Below, in pieces: positions 13,330 to 24,479 of a stretch of DNA of 64,000 nt (the first letter of the stretch is position 1; each line of letters starts with the position of its first letter). The position numbers and the translations under genes are program-made. The notes under the pieces are model-generated. The model worked only from the letters and a program-made list of their open reading frames with translations. It was not told the DNA's origin and made no database searches. This DNA is from Benincasa hispida (Eukaryota > Streptophyta > Magnoliopsida > Cucurbitales > Cucurbitaceae). The stretch is taken from assembly GCF_009727055.1 (NCBI RefSeq), contig NC_052350.1:14823182-14887181 (forward strand), in the 5' to 3' direction.

Positions 13330-14103
13330 ATATTATTTTGTGAGATTATTAAGTGTATTTGACAGAAAATCTACTTCATTGCATCGAATTCAAGAAGAAG
13401 AGGTTTTGTGCTTTATTTGTGGCAACGTGTTCTTTACTTGCTCTTGCAGTAAGCATTTCATTGCAACGAAGATTGTTCAATCTTAGGTGGAGCCTAAGAC
13501 ATTATTGATCGAAAAGGATTTCTTACACTTTAGGGAGAGCTTAAGTTATTATTCATCAAGAAGGAAGTTCTCAAGACTTAGAGGGAGCCTAAGTTCTCAA
13601 TTGAAGAGAGTTCATAAATAGAAGGAAAGATATCATTAAGTGAGCAGGAGTCTCACACACTTAGGAGGAGCTTAAGTGTTTCAACACTAATATACACATA
13701 CTTAGGGGAGCCTAAATTCAAGTGAGAAGGAGTCTCACATATAAGGGGAGCCTAGGTGGTTAGCCAAATCGAGCTATACATGTATCACTGTAATCTTCGT
13801 TATTTACAGATAAGTACTGATGGAATGTACAAGCATGCAACAAAAGTAATCAAAATCAATAAGTACTCTAATTACACTTAATTTGAGTTCTTAAAGCATG
13901 CAAACATGATTTTATCAAAGAAGAGGATTTCCAGAACAGTTATCTTTGAAGAATCCTCCAAATCTGAGCTATTCTCCACGAATTTGAGCTTCAAATCAGC
14001 AGTAGACCACGAAGAGTGTCTTCTCTACTATTCTCAGTCTTGGATTTGAGTGGTGGAATTCAGTATTCAAGTGAATTGAAGCTAATTGATTGATGGTACA
14101 AAG
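13330..14103 (+). mobile_element. Decayed LTR-retrotransposon internal region with repeated CTTAGGGGAGCCTAA motif
   Basis: Variants of CTTAGG(G)GGAGCCTAAG recur at irregular 40-80 bp spacing between about 13,485 and 13,760. They sit beside repeated 'GAAGGAGTCTCACAT'-like stretches. Purine-rich GGGGGAGCC tracts are typical of the polypurine tract at the 3' end of plant Copia elements, so this looks like duplicated remains of such a region. It abuts the L1 LTR that starts at 14,104. No intact ORF is present. Confidence 0.45.
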
Positions 14104-14529
14104 TGAAGGAACTCTTAAACAAGAGAATCCATGAGCGGAAGCGGATATTTCCAATTTCACTGTGACAGAATTACCACACATACATTCTAACATACAGATA
14201 TGCATTGTAACACTAATTACTGACATGCTTTAACAAATAAAATACAAAAGACTAAAAGAATTACCAGTTGAAGACTTTCTTCAATCAAACTCAGTCCAGC
14301 GGAAGCGAACTCCTCTACGCTCCTCATCGTCCAGCAAACAGTCGCCTACTAGCACCACAATCGTCTTCTTGATCAGCAGCGTACGAACCAATAACAACCG
14401 AGGACAACACCACCACTCGAAGCCCTCGGTATTCTCGGAGTGAGAATCCAAAGGGTGGACTTTGATGGAATTGGTAGAGGGGAGGAGGAAAAACGACTGT
14501 GTTGAACGAACAATCAAGTGGGAGATAGT

Positions 14530-14765
14530 AGAAGACTATCGTATAGTCGGGTGCTTATCGTTTAAAAAGGGGGTACACGATCATGTAGGTTTAGCTAAAC
14601 GATTGTTTAGATCTACTCGGTGCACTAAGCAATCATATAGAAAACGTAAGCGATCATTTAGAAGTCGCGGGCGATCGTTTAGTGCGCAGGTATGCAATCA
14701 TTTAGGAAGACGGGCACTATCGTTTAGACTCTCAACGCTAAACGATCGTATAGGTTCACACTATG
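14530..14765. repeat. CGATCG-palindrome array in LTR U3 (copy 1)
   Basis: About ten variants of (T)AAACGATCGTTTAG occur at roughly 20-27 bp spacing, in both orientations. The perfect form TAAACGATCGTTTA is a 14-bp palindrome. In LTR orientation the array lies just upstream of the CT-rich 'CCTCTACC' block. Equivalent arrays occur in other L1 copies. Confidence 0.8.
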
Positions 14766-15901
14766 AGCGATTTTTCTTGCGTGTCTTACAAAATGAAAAC
14801 CATTTTCATTTTATTCTTCAGTTACAAGAACTGAATTCGAACTTATCACTTTTGCACGATTATAGAGAAATACTCGACCAATTAACTCATAATCGCCTAA
14901 TTAATTAAATAATAAATATAATCATATTATATACTTAACCTACAGTTTGATATCATATATCTACTATAGTATTTTCTCCTTTACTTGATATAAATCATAT
15001 TTATATTTAATTTCCTCCAAAATAATGTATCTCAATCATTTAGTCAATCATATCATATACAATTAACCAGTTCAATTATATTATATATAATCGAACTCCC
15101 TCTTGTCAATTTGAACATTTCAAACCGACCCAAAAATTGATTCTCAACTTTATCCAAGCTACCAAGGGGATCTTATGAACCTATGGGTCAAAACTCCAAC
15201 GGTACGTGAATAACTAACTAAACTCTTTAGCTACGTGATCCACCATCCATTAACTGCCAGACATTGCACTAAAGACCAACAACTGAACTCCTCTTACCAC
15301 AAATATATTTCTGTGTCCATCGGATATAACCAATCATGAGTACGATAACCCTTCACAGATGTTCGTAAGTACAATTGGGCCAAATTACCGCTTTGCCCCT
15401 GTAGTACATCTCACTTCTTAAGTACCACTGATCCCTCTAATGAACAATACAACATAGTCCAACTATGTGTGAGCACCTTTTGGGCCAAAAGAAGGTGTGT
15501 GGCGCCACATCGTTTAAGTCTTGGAATCAGCTCTTAAGGGAGTTATCTATCTACTTGCCTTTGCTTCAAGGAAGGAGTGAATTCCATCTTGTATAGCTGA
15601 GTTCCCAGCTCCCAAATCAGACGAATTCCAAAGTGGTAGGTTTGAGTCGGTGGCTTGGCCACTCGTACCCATGCAAATCAAAGGACCGCCTTCAATGGTA
15701 GGAGTTCCCAACTCACTTAGGATTAAGGTAATGTTACCTATGGTCATCCTAGTGAAGTGAAGTCTCTGCCATGAACGGTGTTATATAACGAGACGTTAAC
15801 ACTCCGTGGTCAGGTCTTATACAAACTCTTTGTATAGAACGCTCCCGCTCGCATGTTTCCTACACGAATGATCAGGATCAGACTATCTGTGACAAGTCAC
15901 A

Positions 15902-15996
15902 ATACTTGTGACCATTCCACAAAGCGAGCCGCATTCGTAGCGTTACCANATACTTGTGACCATTCCACAAAGCGAGCCGCATTCGTAGCGTTACCA
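15902..15996. repeat. 47-bp duplication separated by one N
   Basis: Bases 15,902-15,948 are repeated exactly at 15,950-15,996, with the only N of the window (15,949) between them. This is the signature of two overlapping contig ends joined with a placeholder, not of biological duplication. Confidence 0.9.
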
Positions 15997-16289
15997 AGAT
16001 AAGGTTTCCCTCCTATATCCATATACTATAGACCATTTTAGTTATCCCTTAAGACATGATCCACTTGTATGTCATCACATATATGCTCAAGATACATAAA
16101 GATAACCAGGGATTTTAGATTTATTGGTTTGTGGTAAAGCAAATAAAACATTCAATTGAGCAAAATCAAGAAGTGAAGTAAAATATCATATATTATACAT
16201 CACAAGCATTCGTACAAACGGTTTACAAACTACAGGACACGAGACTTTAGGACATCAACCTCAATACAAAGAGGATTTGTGAGAGGAAA

Positions 16290-17595
16290 AAATCTGCAGC
16301 CATTCAGAATTTTCAGCAACACTCTTTTTCAAATTCTGAAAATTGGAGAGGTTTTATGCATCATCTCGGAGATCCAACTCATTGACAACTCAAATGGAAA
16401 TGAGAAAGTGGATTAAGTGTTTGATCAAGATAAATCCACCAAGCAAGCTTTAAAAAATGTGGATTTTTCCATTAACTATTAATTTTCAATTTAATTCAAA
16501 ATTAAACAAATACAAAATTCAATTTCTAAAATTGAATTTGAAAATTGAAAATTAATTTGATTTTAATTAAACAAATTTAATTAATTAAATAAAAATTTAA
16601 TATCAAATATTAAATTAATCAAACACCTAATTTTAAAACATGAATCCTATTGTAATCAATATTTAAATATTTTAAACTCTCCAATTTTATTTAATTTCGA
16701 TAAATTAAACGTTTAATTATATCGAATATAATTATTCAAACTCTAATTTGAATTTCAACATTTCATATTCGAACCTTAATTTGCAATTTGAACACTTCAA
16801 ATTGAAACCCTAAATTCAATTTGAATATTTCAAATTAAAATTCAATTTGTGATCCAATCACTAAATCGAATCCCTCTCGGGCCAATGAGTGGGTGTGACC
16901 CCTTGTTCAAAACCTAGATTCAGTACTTAAGTGAACAATCTTTCTCCTATCCCTTAATCGGGTAGGTGTGAATTTTGTCTTGCACCCTATTCCCTAGCTA
17001 TCTACTCGGTCTTACCCCTGAAATGGGAGGCTTATTGAGCCGACACTGTTGAGTCAACCCTCATCTATGCAAATCTAAAGATAATCCCGAATAAATAGGA
17101 GTTTATAGTTAGCTCAAGATTAAGATCTAGTTACCTAGGTCATCTATTCGAAACAGTCAATTTTAAACAGTAAATAATGTTATCAAGTATGAATGATTTA
17201 TTTCTTGGTTCGATCTTATGCAAACTCATTGCATAGGACACCCCCACTTCTCATGTCTCCATATGAACGATTCAGAATCTCACATCATTTGTAATATCTA
17301 CAAATTGGGCTGCATTCGATAGTGTTGCCAGAATAAGGTACCCAACCTTATTCATATACTATAGACTGTTTTGGCTATTTACTCAAACTTGATCCATCTT
17401 TATGTCTCCACATAAAGTTCAAGTATTCATGTAATAGCCATGGATCTTAGTTTATTGGATTTAGTCATTACAAGTTCAATTTACATATTCAACAACACTA
17501 TAATTGAATAAATGTCAATAGCATCTTTATTGATAATAGAATATGTTTAACTTTACAAACTGTGAGTTTTAGGACATACAACTCAATAAGTACAA
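16290..17595 (-). mobile_element. L2-type LTR fragment
   Basis: The right end reads, on the minus strand, GTCCTAAAACTCACAG..., matching the L2 start at 18,799. The interior shares the blocks 'AATCGGGTAGG', 'CCCTCTCGGGCCAATGAG' and 'TTACCTAGGTCATC' with the other L2 copies. It is diverged, and its left boundary near 16,290 is uncertain. Confidence 0.6.
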
Positions 17596-17777
17596 CGTTG
17601 TAATTGGTTTATTTTATATATTGGTAGATTATCTTTCTTGGGCACACTGCCCCCCAAACGTAGGTGGTTCATCACCGAAATCGGGTTACAAATCCCTATA
17701 TATTCATTCTTGATTTATTCTTCGTTGTCTTCTTGTTGTCTCTGCCTTTGCTAGGACGTTGTGTGAAATCTACAGAT
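17596..17777 (+). mobile_element. Small fragment of another LTR element
   Basis: This piece interrupts two L2 copies. It has the look of a Copia LTR 3' part ('...GTAGGTGGTTCATCACCGA...' followed by T-rich sequence with TTCTTG and GTTGTCT repeats). It is too short to classify. Confidence 0.3.
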
Positions 17778-18788
17778 CATGGGCTCCAATTCCATTTAAT
17801 TTTAATTTGAACGTTTCAAATTAATTTCTCAAGCTACTCTAAAGCTTAACCATTTACAAGCTAGTAGGGGACCTCGCGGACCTACAAATCATGGGCTCCA
17901 ACGATCCGAGATTAATCGGTTAAACTCATTAGACTGATCTAATCCCCATTCGTTAACTAATGGGTCACTCCATTATAGCCCATAGTTGAACTCCTCTCAT
18001 TGTAGATATATTATGTCCACTTTATGTAACCATAATCAGTAAGTCGATCCTTCACAGGTTGTTCGTAATCACAGCTGAGTCAAGATAATCGTTTTACCCC
18101 CGTGAATACATCGTGGTTCTTAACTTCCCACTGACCCTCTAATGAACAATTCTGATTCATAACATCTATGAATCAAATCCTCTCTATCATGAGAAGGCGG
18201 GGCCCTAATTATTCAAGACCTGGAATCAGTACTTAAGAGAACAACCTATCTACTAACCCTAAAATCGGGTAGGAGTGAATTCCATCTTACAGAGCTATGT
18301 CCCCAGCTATTCATCCGGGCTTATCCCTAAAATGGGAAGCTTATTAAGTAGTGTTGTTGGACTACTCTCACCGTTTGCAGATCAAAGGATCATCTCGAAC
18401 AAATAGGAGTTCATAGCTAGCTTAGGATTAAGATCGAGTTAACCTAGGTTATGTAATAAATGAAACAGTCAGTTTTAACAGTAAACGATCGTTATAAAGA
18501 AAAGTGACTATTTTCATGATCCAGTCTATATGCAAACTCATTGCATAGGATGCCCCCACTCTCATGTCTCAACATGAACGATTTGTGGATCGCATCGTTT
18601 GTAGCACTTTACAACTTCTTGTAATAACTACAGAGTGGGCCGCATCCAATAGTGTTACCAGGATGAGATACCCAATTTCATCCATATACTTATTAGACCA
18701 TTTAGGCTATTTACTGTTAACTTGATCCTGTTTATGTCACTACATAAAGTTACAGCATTCAGACTATAGCCATGGATATGTTTATTGG
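17778..18788 (-). mobile_element. L2-type LTR fragment, minus orientation
   Basis: It carries the L2 blocks in minus orientation ('GATCATGGGCTCC', 'TTCGTTAACTAATGGG', 'AATCGGGTAGGAGTG', 'GCAAACTCATTGCATAGG'). It is the mirror of the plus-orientation LTR that starts at 18,799, so the two form a long inverted repeat. Confidence 0.7.
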
Positions 18789-18798
18789 ATTTTCATAA

Positions 18799-20610
18799 TG
18801 TTGGGTTTTATGTCTTAAAACTCATGGTTTGTAAATATTAGAACTTATTCTGAGAATTCAATAAAGTTGTTGTTGAATATATTGTTTTTTAGAAATCCAA
18901 TAAACCTCTGTCTCTTGACTATTAGAAGAGTACTTGAACTTTATGTGGAGACATACAAGTGGATCAGGTTCGAGTAAATAGTCAAAATGATCTATATATG
19001 AATAAGGTTGGGTACCTTATTCTGGTAACACTATTAGATGCGGCTTACTCTGTAGTTGTTACAAAGATTTGTAAAGTGTTACATACGAAGTGATCCTAGT
19101 TCGTGCATGTTGAGACACAGGAGTGAGAGTGTCCTATGCAAATGAGTTTTGTGCAAGATCAGACCACGAAACTAGTCACTCTTACTTAATGCTGTTTACT
19201 GTTTAATACTGACTATTTCAAAGTGATGACTTAGGTAACTTAACCTTAATCCTGAGCTAAATATGAATTCCTATTTGTTCGAGATTATCCTTTGGTCTGC
19301 AAACGGTGAGAGTAGACAAATTACCTCTGCTCAATAAGCTTACCATTTTGGGGATAAGACCGGATGAATAGTTGGGAATATAGGGTGCAAGAAGGAATTC
19401 ACTCCTACACGATTAGGGTTGGTAGAGAGGTTGTTCCCTTCAAGTGCTGATTCTGGGTCTTGAACAAAATGCCCCACCCTCTCATTTGCCTGAGAGGGAT
19501 TCGATTTATTGATTGGATCACAAATAAATTGTTCATTAGGGAAACAGTGGAACTTAAGGAACAAGAGGTAATTTCGGGGGTTAAACAGAGATTCGACTCA
19601 ACCATTATTACGAGCAACCTGTGAAGGGTTAACTTACTAATCATGGTTATATCGAGTGGACATAATCTATCTACAGTGAAGGGAGTTCAACTGTGGGCTT
19701 TAGTGGAATCACCCATTAGTTAATGAATGAGGGTTAGATCGGTCTAATGAGTTTAGCCGATTAATCTCGTATCGTTGGAGCCCATGATCTGTAGGTCCGC
19801 GAGGTCCCCTTATTAGCTCGTAAATGGATAAGCTCTAGAATAGTGTGATAAGTTAATTTACAGTGTTCAAATTAGAATTAAATGAATTTGGAGAAATAAT
19901 ATTTAAATATGATTTAAATATTTGAAGATGGAATTGTGTTAAAAATTAATTTAATATTTGATATTAAATTAATTAGAATTATTTAAATTGTTTAAATAAT
20001 TATTTATTAATTTTATTAAAGAAAATTAATTTATGAAATTAATTTTGTAAAATTAATAATATTTTCAGTTTTATTAAATAAAATTTATTTTTGAAATCAA
20101 TTTTGATAAAATAGAAAAAGAAAAGAAAAACACAAAGTTGAAAATTTGATTTTCCATTTACTTCATGAACTAGCTCATCAACAACCCACTTTAACTCTTC
20201 ATCTCATGCAACAAGCTTCTTTGCATGAATGTCTGCAATATATAAAAGATTTTGGAGTGTTTTGGAAGAGAGCAATCAAACAAAAATTTTGAGAAAAAGT
20301 AGAGAGAAGAAGGGTGTTCTTCTACATGGTTGCTGTTGTGAGCTTCTCCAAATTCACTTAATTCCAGCTTATTTTAAATCCCACTATTCAATCTTAAGCT
20401 CCAAGAAGATAGTAGAGAAGATCTTGGGGTGGTCTACAACAAGATCCTGTGGAGATTTGCAGCTGAATCGAAGTTTAGAGGAAGTTCTTCAAAGGTATGT
20501 CATGAAACTAATTTTTTCTGTTGAAGCATGTTTTCTTTTCTGTCAAAATTAATGAATTAGGGTGCTTATGGATCATGGTTTCTTCCGCTGCACATTGGTA
20601 CCTTCCAACA
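18799..20610 (+). mobile_element. L2-type LTR, about 1.8 kb, plus orientation
   Basis: It starts TGTTGGGTTTTATGTC and ends ...GGTACCTTCCAACA, so it has TG...CA ends. A TATA-like ATATATAAAAG lies near 20,240, in the right place for an LTR promoter. No primer-binding site follows the right end, so it looks like a solo or truncated LTR. Short ORFs inside it are not conserved in frame between copies and are not annotated. Confidence 0.7.
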
Positions 20611-20697
20611 CATAATAAGATGCAAAATTAACAACTTTATTATTATTGATAAATAGAATGTTTAATACGAACTGCGAGTTATAGGACATTCCTAACA
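20611..20697 (-). mobile_element. Terminal scrap of a further LTR
   Basis: On the minus strand it begins TGTTAGGAATGTCCTATAACTCGCAG, an LTR 5' end related to L1/L2 (TGTTGGG...GTCCTA...). Only about 90 bp remain next to the L2 right end. Confidence 0.5.
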
Positions 20698-20764
20698 ACG
20701 AGGTTGAACATTCAGAGCGTTGTGATGCTCGGGACAGCGTTGCAACGTTGAGCATTCTATCAAA

Positions 20765-20872
20765 AACTCGATACTCGATGCACGATGCTCCTTTACTCGA
20801 CATCCTTTTACTCGATTATACTCAATAGCCTTTTACTCGATGGCTGGTTATACTCGGTGGAACTCGATGGCA
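20765..20872 (+). repeat. ACTCGAT short-motif array
   Basis: About nine variants of TTTTACTCGAT/AACTCGAT lie in roughly 105 bp. It resembles in style, though not in sequence, the CGATCG arrays of the L1 LTRs. Confidence 0.7.
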
Positions 20873-20989
20873 TCTTGGTAATTTCAACTCCTTTGAAGTC
20901 CAGATGTTCAAGTCAACTCTAAGTTACTTCAAATTAACACCGTTCTGCACCAAATGATTAATTCTACCTCTTGATTGTTTGGTACCTAC

Positions 20990-22010
20990 AAAATAAGAAA
21001 ATAAACATGTAAAATCCGATAACGAGCCCGAATTAAGCTAGGAATAATAGCTCTTTTTGAGAGCTATCAATGAATCTATAGCAAAACTTAATGTTGGATT
21101 GCTTAACATTGTCAATGAGTCATTTGCTCTAGGATAGAAAATTTCTAAAGAAAAGTTGATAAGGAAAGTACGTAGGTCTTTACTTAAGAAATTTGATATG
21201 AAAATTACAGCCATCGAGGAAGCTCATGACAATGAAAGTTAATTAATTATTTGGATATCTATTAACCTCTGAAGTGTCCTTGGAAGAAAAATTAGAAAAA
21301 CGAAATAAAGGAGTTACTTTATGGTCCTCAGTTGAAGGGGAGCTTGATGTTTTGAATAGGGAGATTGATGAGTCTCTTGGTGATTTTATATCCTTCTTGT
21401 CCAAACAATTCAATCGTGTTCTCAAACAATTTAAGAGTAAGATAGGAAATCCAAGCTCTCGGAGTACCATATCAAAAGAAATCTTCCTCCTAAATAGTCT
21501 AAAACCGAAAATGCTTGAAGAGAACCTGACAAGGTTGGTTGTGCTAGCTACCAAAACAAAAAGAAGTTTTTCAAGTGCAGAGAGTGTGAAGGCTACAATC
21601 AATTTCAAGTTGAATGCTCAAATTTTTTAAAAAGGCATAATAGAAGTTATGTCTTGATCTGGTCTGATGATGATTCTGATGATAGTAGTGACTTTGAAGC
21701 TGATGTCAAGGCACTTTTAGTAATATCTTATCTAACACTTCGTCTTATGAAAATCCTAAGTTTGTTGTGTTCATGGAAAGTGAAAATTGTGAGAATAATC
21801 TCGTGTCATCTAATCCCTCATATTAAACATTGTTTAACAAGTGGCAAGACGAGTTGAAGGTTCTTGATGTTCAAAAGGAGAGGATTAAATCTCTAATGGC
21901 TGAAAATCATAAACTTATGTCTATAATTGCATATTTAAAATGTGAATTAAATCTAATTAAGCAGAGAAAGACTCCATGTACAAGTCAGTTAGAATGCTGA
22001 ACTTAGGCAC
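20990..22010 (+). pseudogene. Copia (SIRE-like) gag remnant
   Basis: In broken frames the sequence reads as the C-terminal half of a plant Copia gag. There is a region like the conserved 'KVTAIEEA' stretch near 21,200. A long segment with 'EGELDVLNREIDESL' follows (21,274 onwards). Near 21,570-21,640, in a different frame, comes a degenerate zinc knuckle (CRECEGYNQFQVEC, with the expected histidine replaced), then an acidic 'WSDDDSDDSSD' stretch. Frameshifts and stops show it is dead. Its order and strand fit the pol remnant at 27,640, with later elements inserted between them. Confidence 0.7.
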
Positions 22011-22630
22011 TGTGACTCTAGATTGAATTTTAAAAAAAAGATAAGCTGTTGTTGGTTCACTTCGTGATGGGAGATTATGAGTGTAGTGTATTAGGAAATT
22101 TGAAAAATAGGGTGCAAATATGAATGATTCGTTGATGATGCGTTAGTGATGCATTAAGGGTCGCGTGGCACTGCCCTTTATGCATTCAAGTTTTCCTGAA
22201 TCGGATCCAAGTATAAATCCAATTCAGGTTCCTGGTAAGTCCAGGGTCGAACTCAGGGATTTAGAATAAAGCTAACGCAGAACTTACGTTGTAGCTAATG
22301 TAGAAGTATCCTAAATGAATGCAGAATGAGTTATCTACACTAAGTTTGTTGTGTGCGTGCAAAAAGGTACAAAAAGGTCAAGTAGAAAATAGGGGGTCGT
22401 GTGAAAATGGTGTTCAGTGCAAGTGGTATGCGTCAATCTAAGTGAAATGTACACGTACAAGAATGCGATGCGGATGGAAATGACTTTACTTGTTTATCTC
22501 TGTAATGCGTTAGATTTTTGCTTACTTTCTATTCAGCACTTCTCAATGCGAATGTCATACAATTTCCTATCTCTAGGATGTATGCGTTAATCACAAAATG
22601 CAATAAAACACTAGTGCGTCTATCTGTAGA
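22011..22630 (+). mobile_element. Unclassified retroelement-like sequence
   Basis: No ORF of note is present. A run such as 'GTCCAGGGTCGAACTCAGGG' is typical of non-coding parts of plant Gypsy-type elements in my experience, but no protein domain supports that. The stretch ends at an adapter sequence (22,631), so its right boundary is artificial. Confidence 0.3.
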
Positions 22631-22668
22631 CTGTCTCTTATACACATCTAGATGTGTATAAGAGACAG
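22631..22668. other. Nextera mate-pair junction adapter (assembly artefact 1)
   Basis: The 19-bp Tn5 mosaic end AGATGTGTATAAGAGACAG is preceded directly by its exact reverse complement. Together they make the 38-bp circularisation junction used in Nextera mate-pair libraries. It is not genomic sequence. Confidence 0.97.
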
Positions 22669-23300
22669 GAAATAAACAGTGGCGAAGTGTAATAGATCAA
22701 ATATGTGAATTCATAAAGAAACAAATTGTCTTTACAAGATCAATAGTCAATCAAATGAGATGAAGAGAATTAGAATTGAGATGAAAAGAAAAGAGTCAAG
22801 CCGCAGAGTACAATCTCTTGTCCTCTTTGACTCAATTTAAATTCATGTACAACCAACTTGTCGAAAAAATGGAAGAAAATTCTCTCTCGAGCTAAGCTTT
22901 CTCCACTCCTTGATCGACGGTGGGGGTGGATCTCTTCCTTCTTGTGTTCTTCTTGTCACAGTAGCACAACTCTAAGTCTCTAAATTTCAGAATTGTACAA
23001 AATGAGCTAATCTCTTCTTCTGGTGGGATTTCTTCTATTTATAGGCATTGTTCTTCATTAGCTTGATGATGAGGCAACATTAAATTCATACCCTGGTTAG
23101 CCGCTTGACACTCAAACACTTTTTCAGACGCTGCCAGCTGTAGATGCCCATGCTTACAAGTGGTGATTTGACATAAACAACCTGAATCAATGAACCTTTG
23201 TTGTGTTGAAATCCCTCCGACACATGCCCATAGTTGCCCGCGACACTTAGAATCTTTGTTGAAATCCTGCAATATTATGCGTTAGTGACACAGCTTTACG
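22669..23300 (-). mobile_element. Probable LTR fragment, minus orientation
   Basis: On the minus strand a TATA box (CTATAAATAG, about 23,035-23,044) is followed by leader-like sequence. This suggests the promoter portion of an LTR. The right part (23,039-23,272) encodes nothing recognisable. The left edge is the adapter junction. Confidence 0.35.
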
Positions 23301-23395
23301 GCAATAAACACTCTTTTGTATGAGTTTGGTAGTGCTTGAGTAATTCCATGTGTTCTCTCTAAGAATGATGTGATTTTATCATTAAAAAACCCTAA

Positions 23396-23845
23396 TTGTT
23401 CCAACTTTTGAGAGATAATAACTTGTATTTCTACAAGTTATCAGCTTCCAATGATAATGCAGGGGTAGGATTCTCGAAAAAGGGAATCAGGGATATTCAA
23501 CCATCCAAACTCAAAGGGAAACAAAAAATTGAATTTGTAAGAGCAAAACTTCTTGAAACATATGGCTTACCAAAAGCCTCTTCTAACAGTGTAAACATAA
23601 GACACAATTATCAGTTTAAGCCAACAGGGATATGTCACCACTGTGGAAAAAGTGGTCACAAAAGACCTTTATGTTTTCAATTGTATGGAACTCTGTATAG
23701 ATTTCTAAACTCGTCTTTCATGCCTTCTTTTTCTGAAAATAGGATTCCTCGTACTTATCCAATGAAACAAGTTGAAGAATCAATGATGTGCAACATAAAC
23801 TCTTTAGAACCACTTGAACTTAGGTCTATCTCAATTCAATTTTAA
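23396..23845 (+). pseudogene. Copia gag fragment with CCHC zinc knuckle
   Basis: An open frame of about 149 codons, with no clear start, contains CHHCGKSGHKRPLC, a textbook C-X2-C-X4-H-X4-C knuckle of retroelement gag proteins. A basic, Lys-rich stretch precedes it. It resembles SIRE-type gag but is a different copy from the remnant at 20,990-22,010, which has its own degenerate knuckle. No protease or integrase follows on this strand, so it is an isolated piece. Confidence 0.65.
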
Positions 23846-24479
23846 AAACCCTTTTTAAAAACTTGAGTTCACCTTAAGTCCGCATGCAATTGAATTATTG
23901 ATTTTAGGTTTAATTTCCTTTATAACACTTATAAATGGAAACAACCACCACAATGTGAAGCTAACACATGCAAGACATTCATAACGCTTATAAACAACCT
24001 AAGTGTCATGCTCAATGCATTGTCCATTCATTGCTACTTCTTTCATATAACACTTATACAAAACAGAAATGAAACAAGCAAAAACATGCTTCCATTCACC
24101 CTTAGACTATAATAATTATAATAAAAGGATGATGTATGATAATGCTCAATGCATGCTAAATATAACTCTTATATTTCATGATGCATGCACATGCTATCAA
24201 GTAATTTCTTCATGCAAGATTATAACATTTATAATACATGATGCATGAGTAATTGCACAACCTAAGGTGGGTTTTTAACTATATGACAAACACTTTGGCA
24301 TATAAGCACAATACATCACGTGTATAAGCAATAAAAATTGATGAATTGGGTAAAATTGCCTTAAAATTCAAAAAGAAAAGCTAACTATTACAAAGACAAG
24401 GAGTCTCTGGTTCAAACAGGCGAACCGGGTCTTGAACTGCTCGGCAAAGCATCGCTTCTCTAACCATTGTGTACTAAGC
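23846..24479. other. Non-coding retroelement-associated DNA with TAACACTTATAA-like motifs
   Basis: Variants of TATAACACTTATAA recur near 23,920, 23,980, 24,040, 24,170 and 24,215, with ATGCATG-rich stretches between. No ORF is seen. It lies between the gag fragment and the CGATCG array and may be untranslated sequence of a retroelement. Confidence 0.4.

Larger units (their letters stand above)
14104..16268 (-). mobile_element. L1-type LTR, about 2.2 kb
   Basis: Read on the minus strand, this begins TGTATTGAGGTTGATGTCC and ends ...AAGAGTTCCTTCA, so it has TG...CA ends. It aligns by eye with the LTRs at 25,410-27,638 (same strand) and 36,948-39,092 (opposite strand): the same internal landmarks appear in the same order, including the CGATCG array and the stretch around 'GAGAATACCGAGG'. 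No primer-binding site is visible to its left, so it may be a solo or truncated LTR. The copy contains a single-N join inside a 47-bp duplication (15,902-15,996), so its exact length is unreliable. Confidence 0.75.

Noticed and set aside
14530..14765. CRISPR-like spaced repeat
   Set aside because: The repeats are degenerate, short, in both orientations and inside an LTR of a plant retroelement; spacers are not uniform.
14462..14908. A 148-codon open frame on the plus strand
   Set aside because: It lies within an L1 LTR, antisense to it, and much of it is translation of the CGATCG array. The frame is not kept in the other LTR copies.
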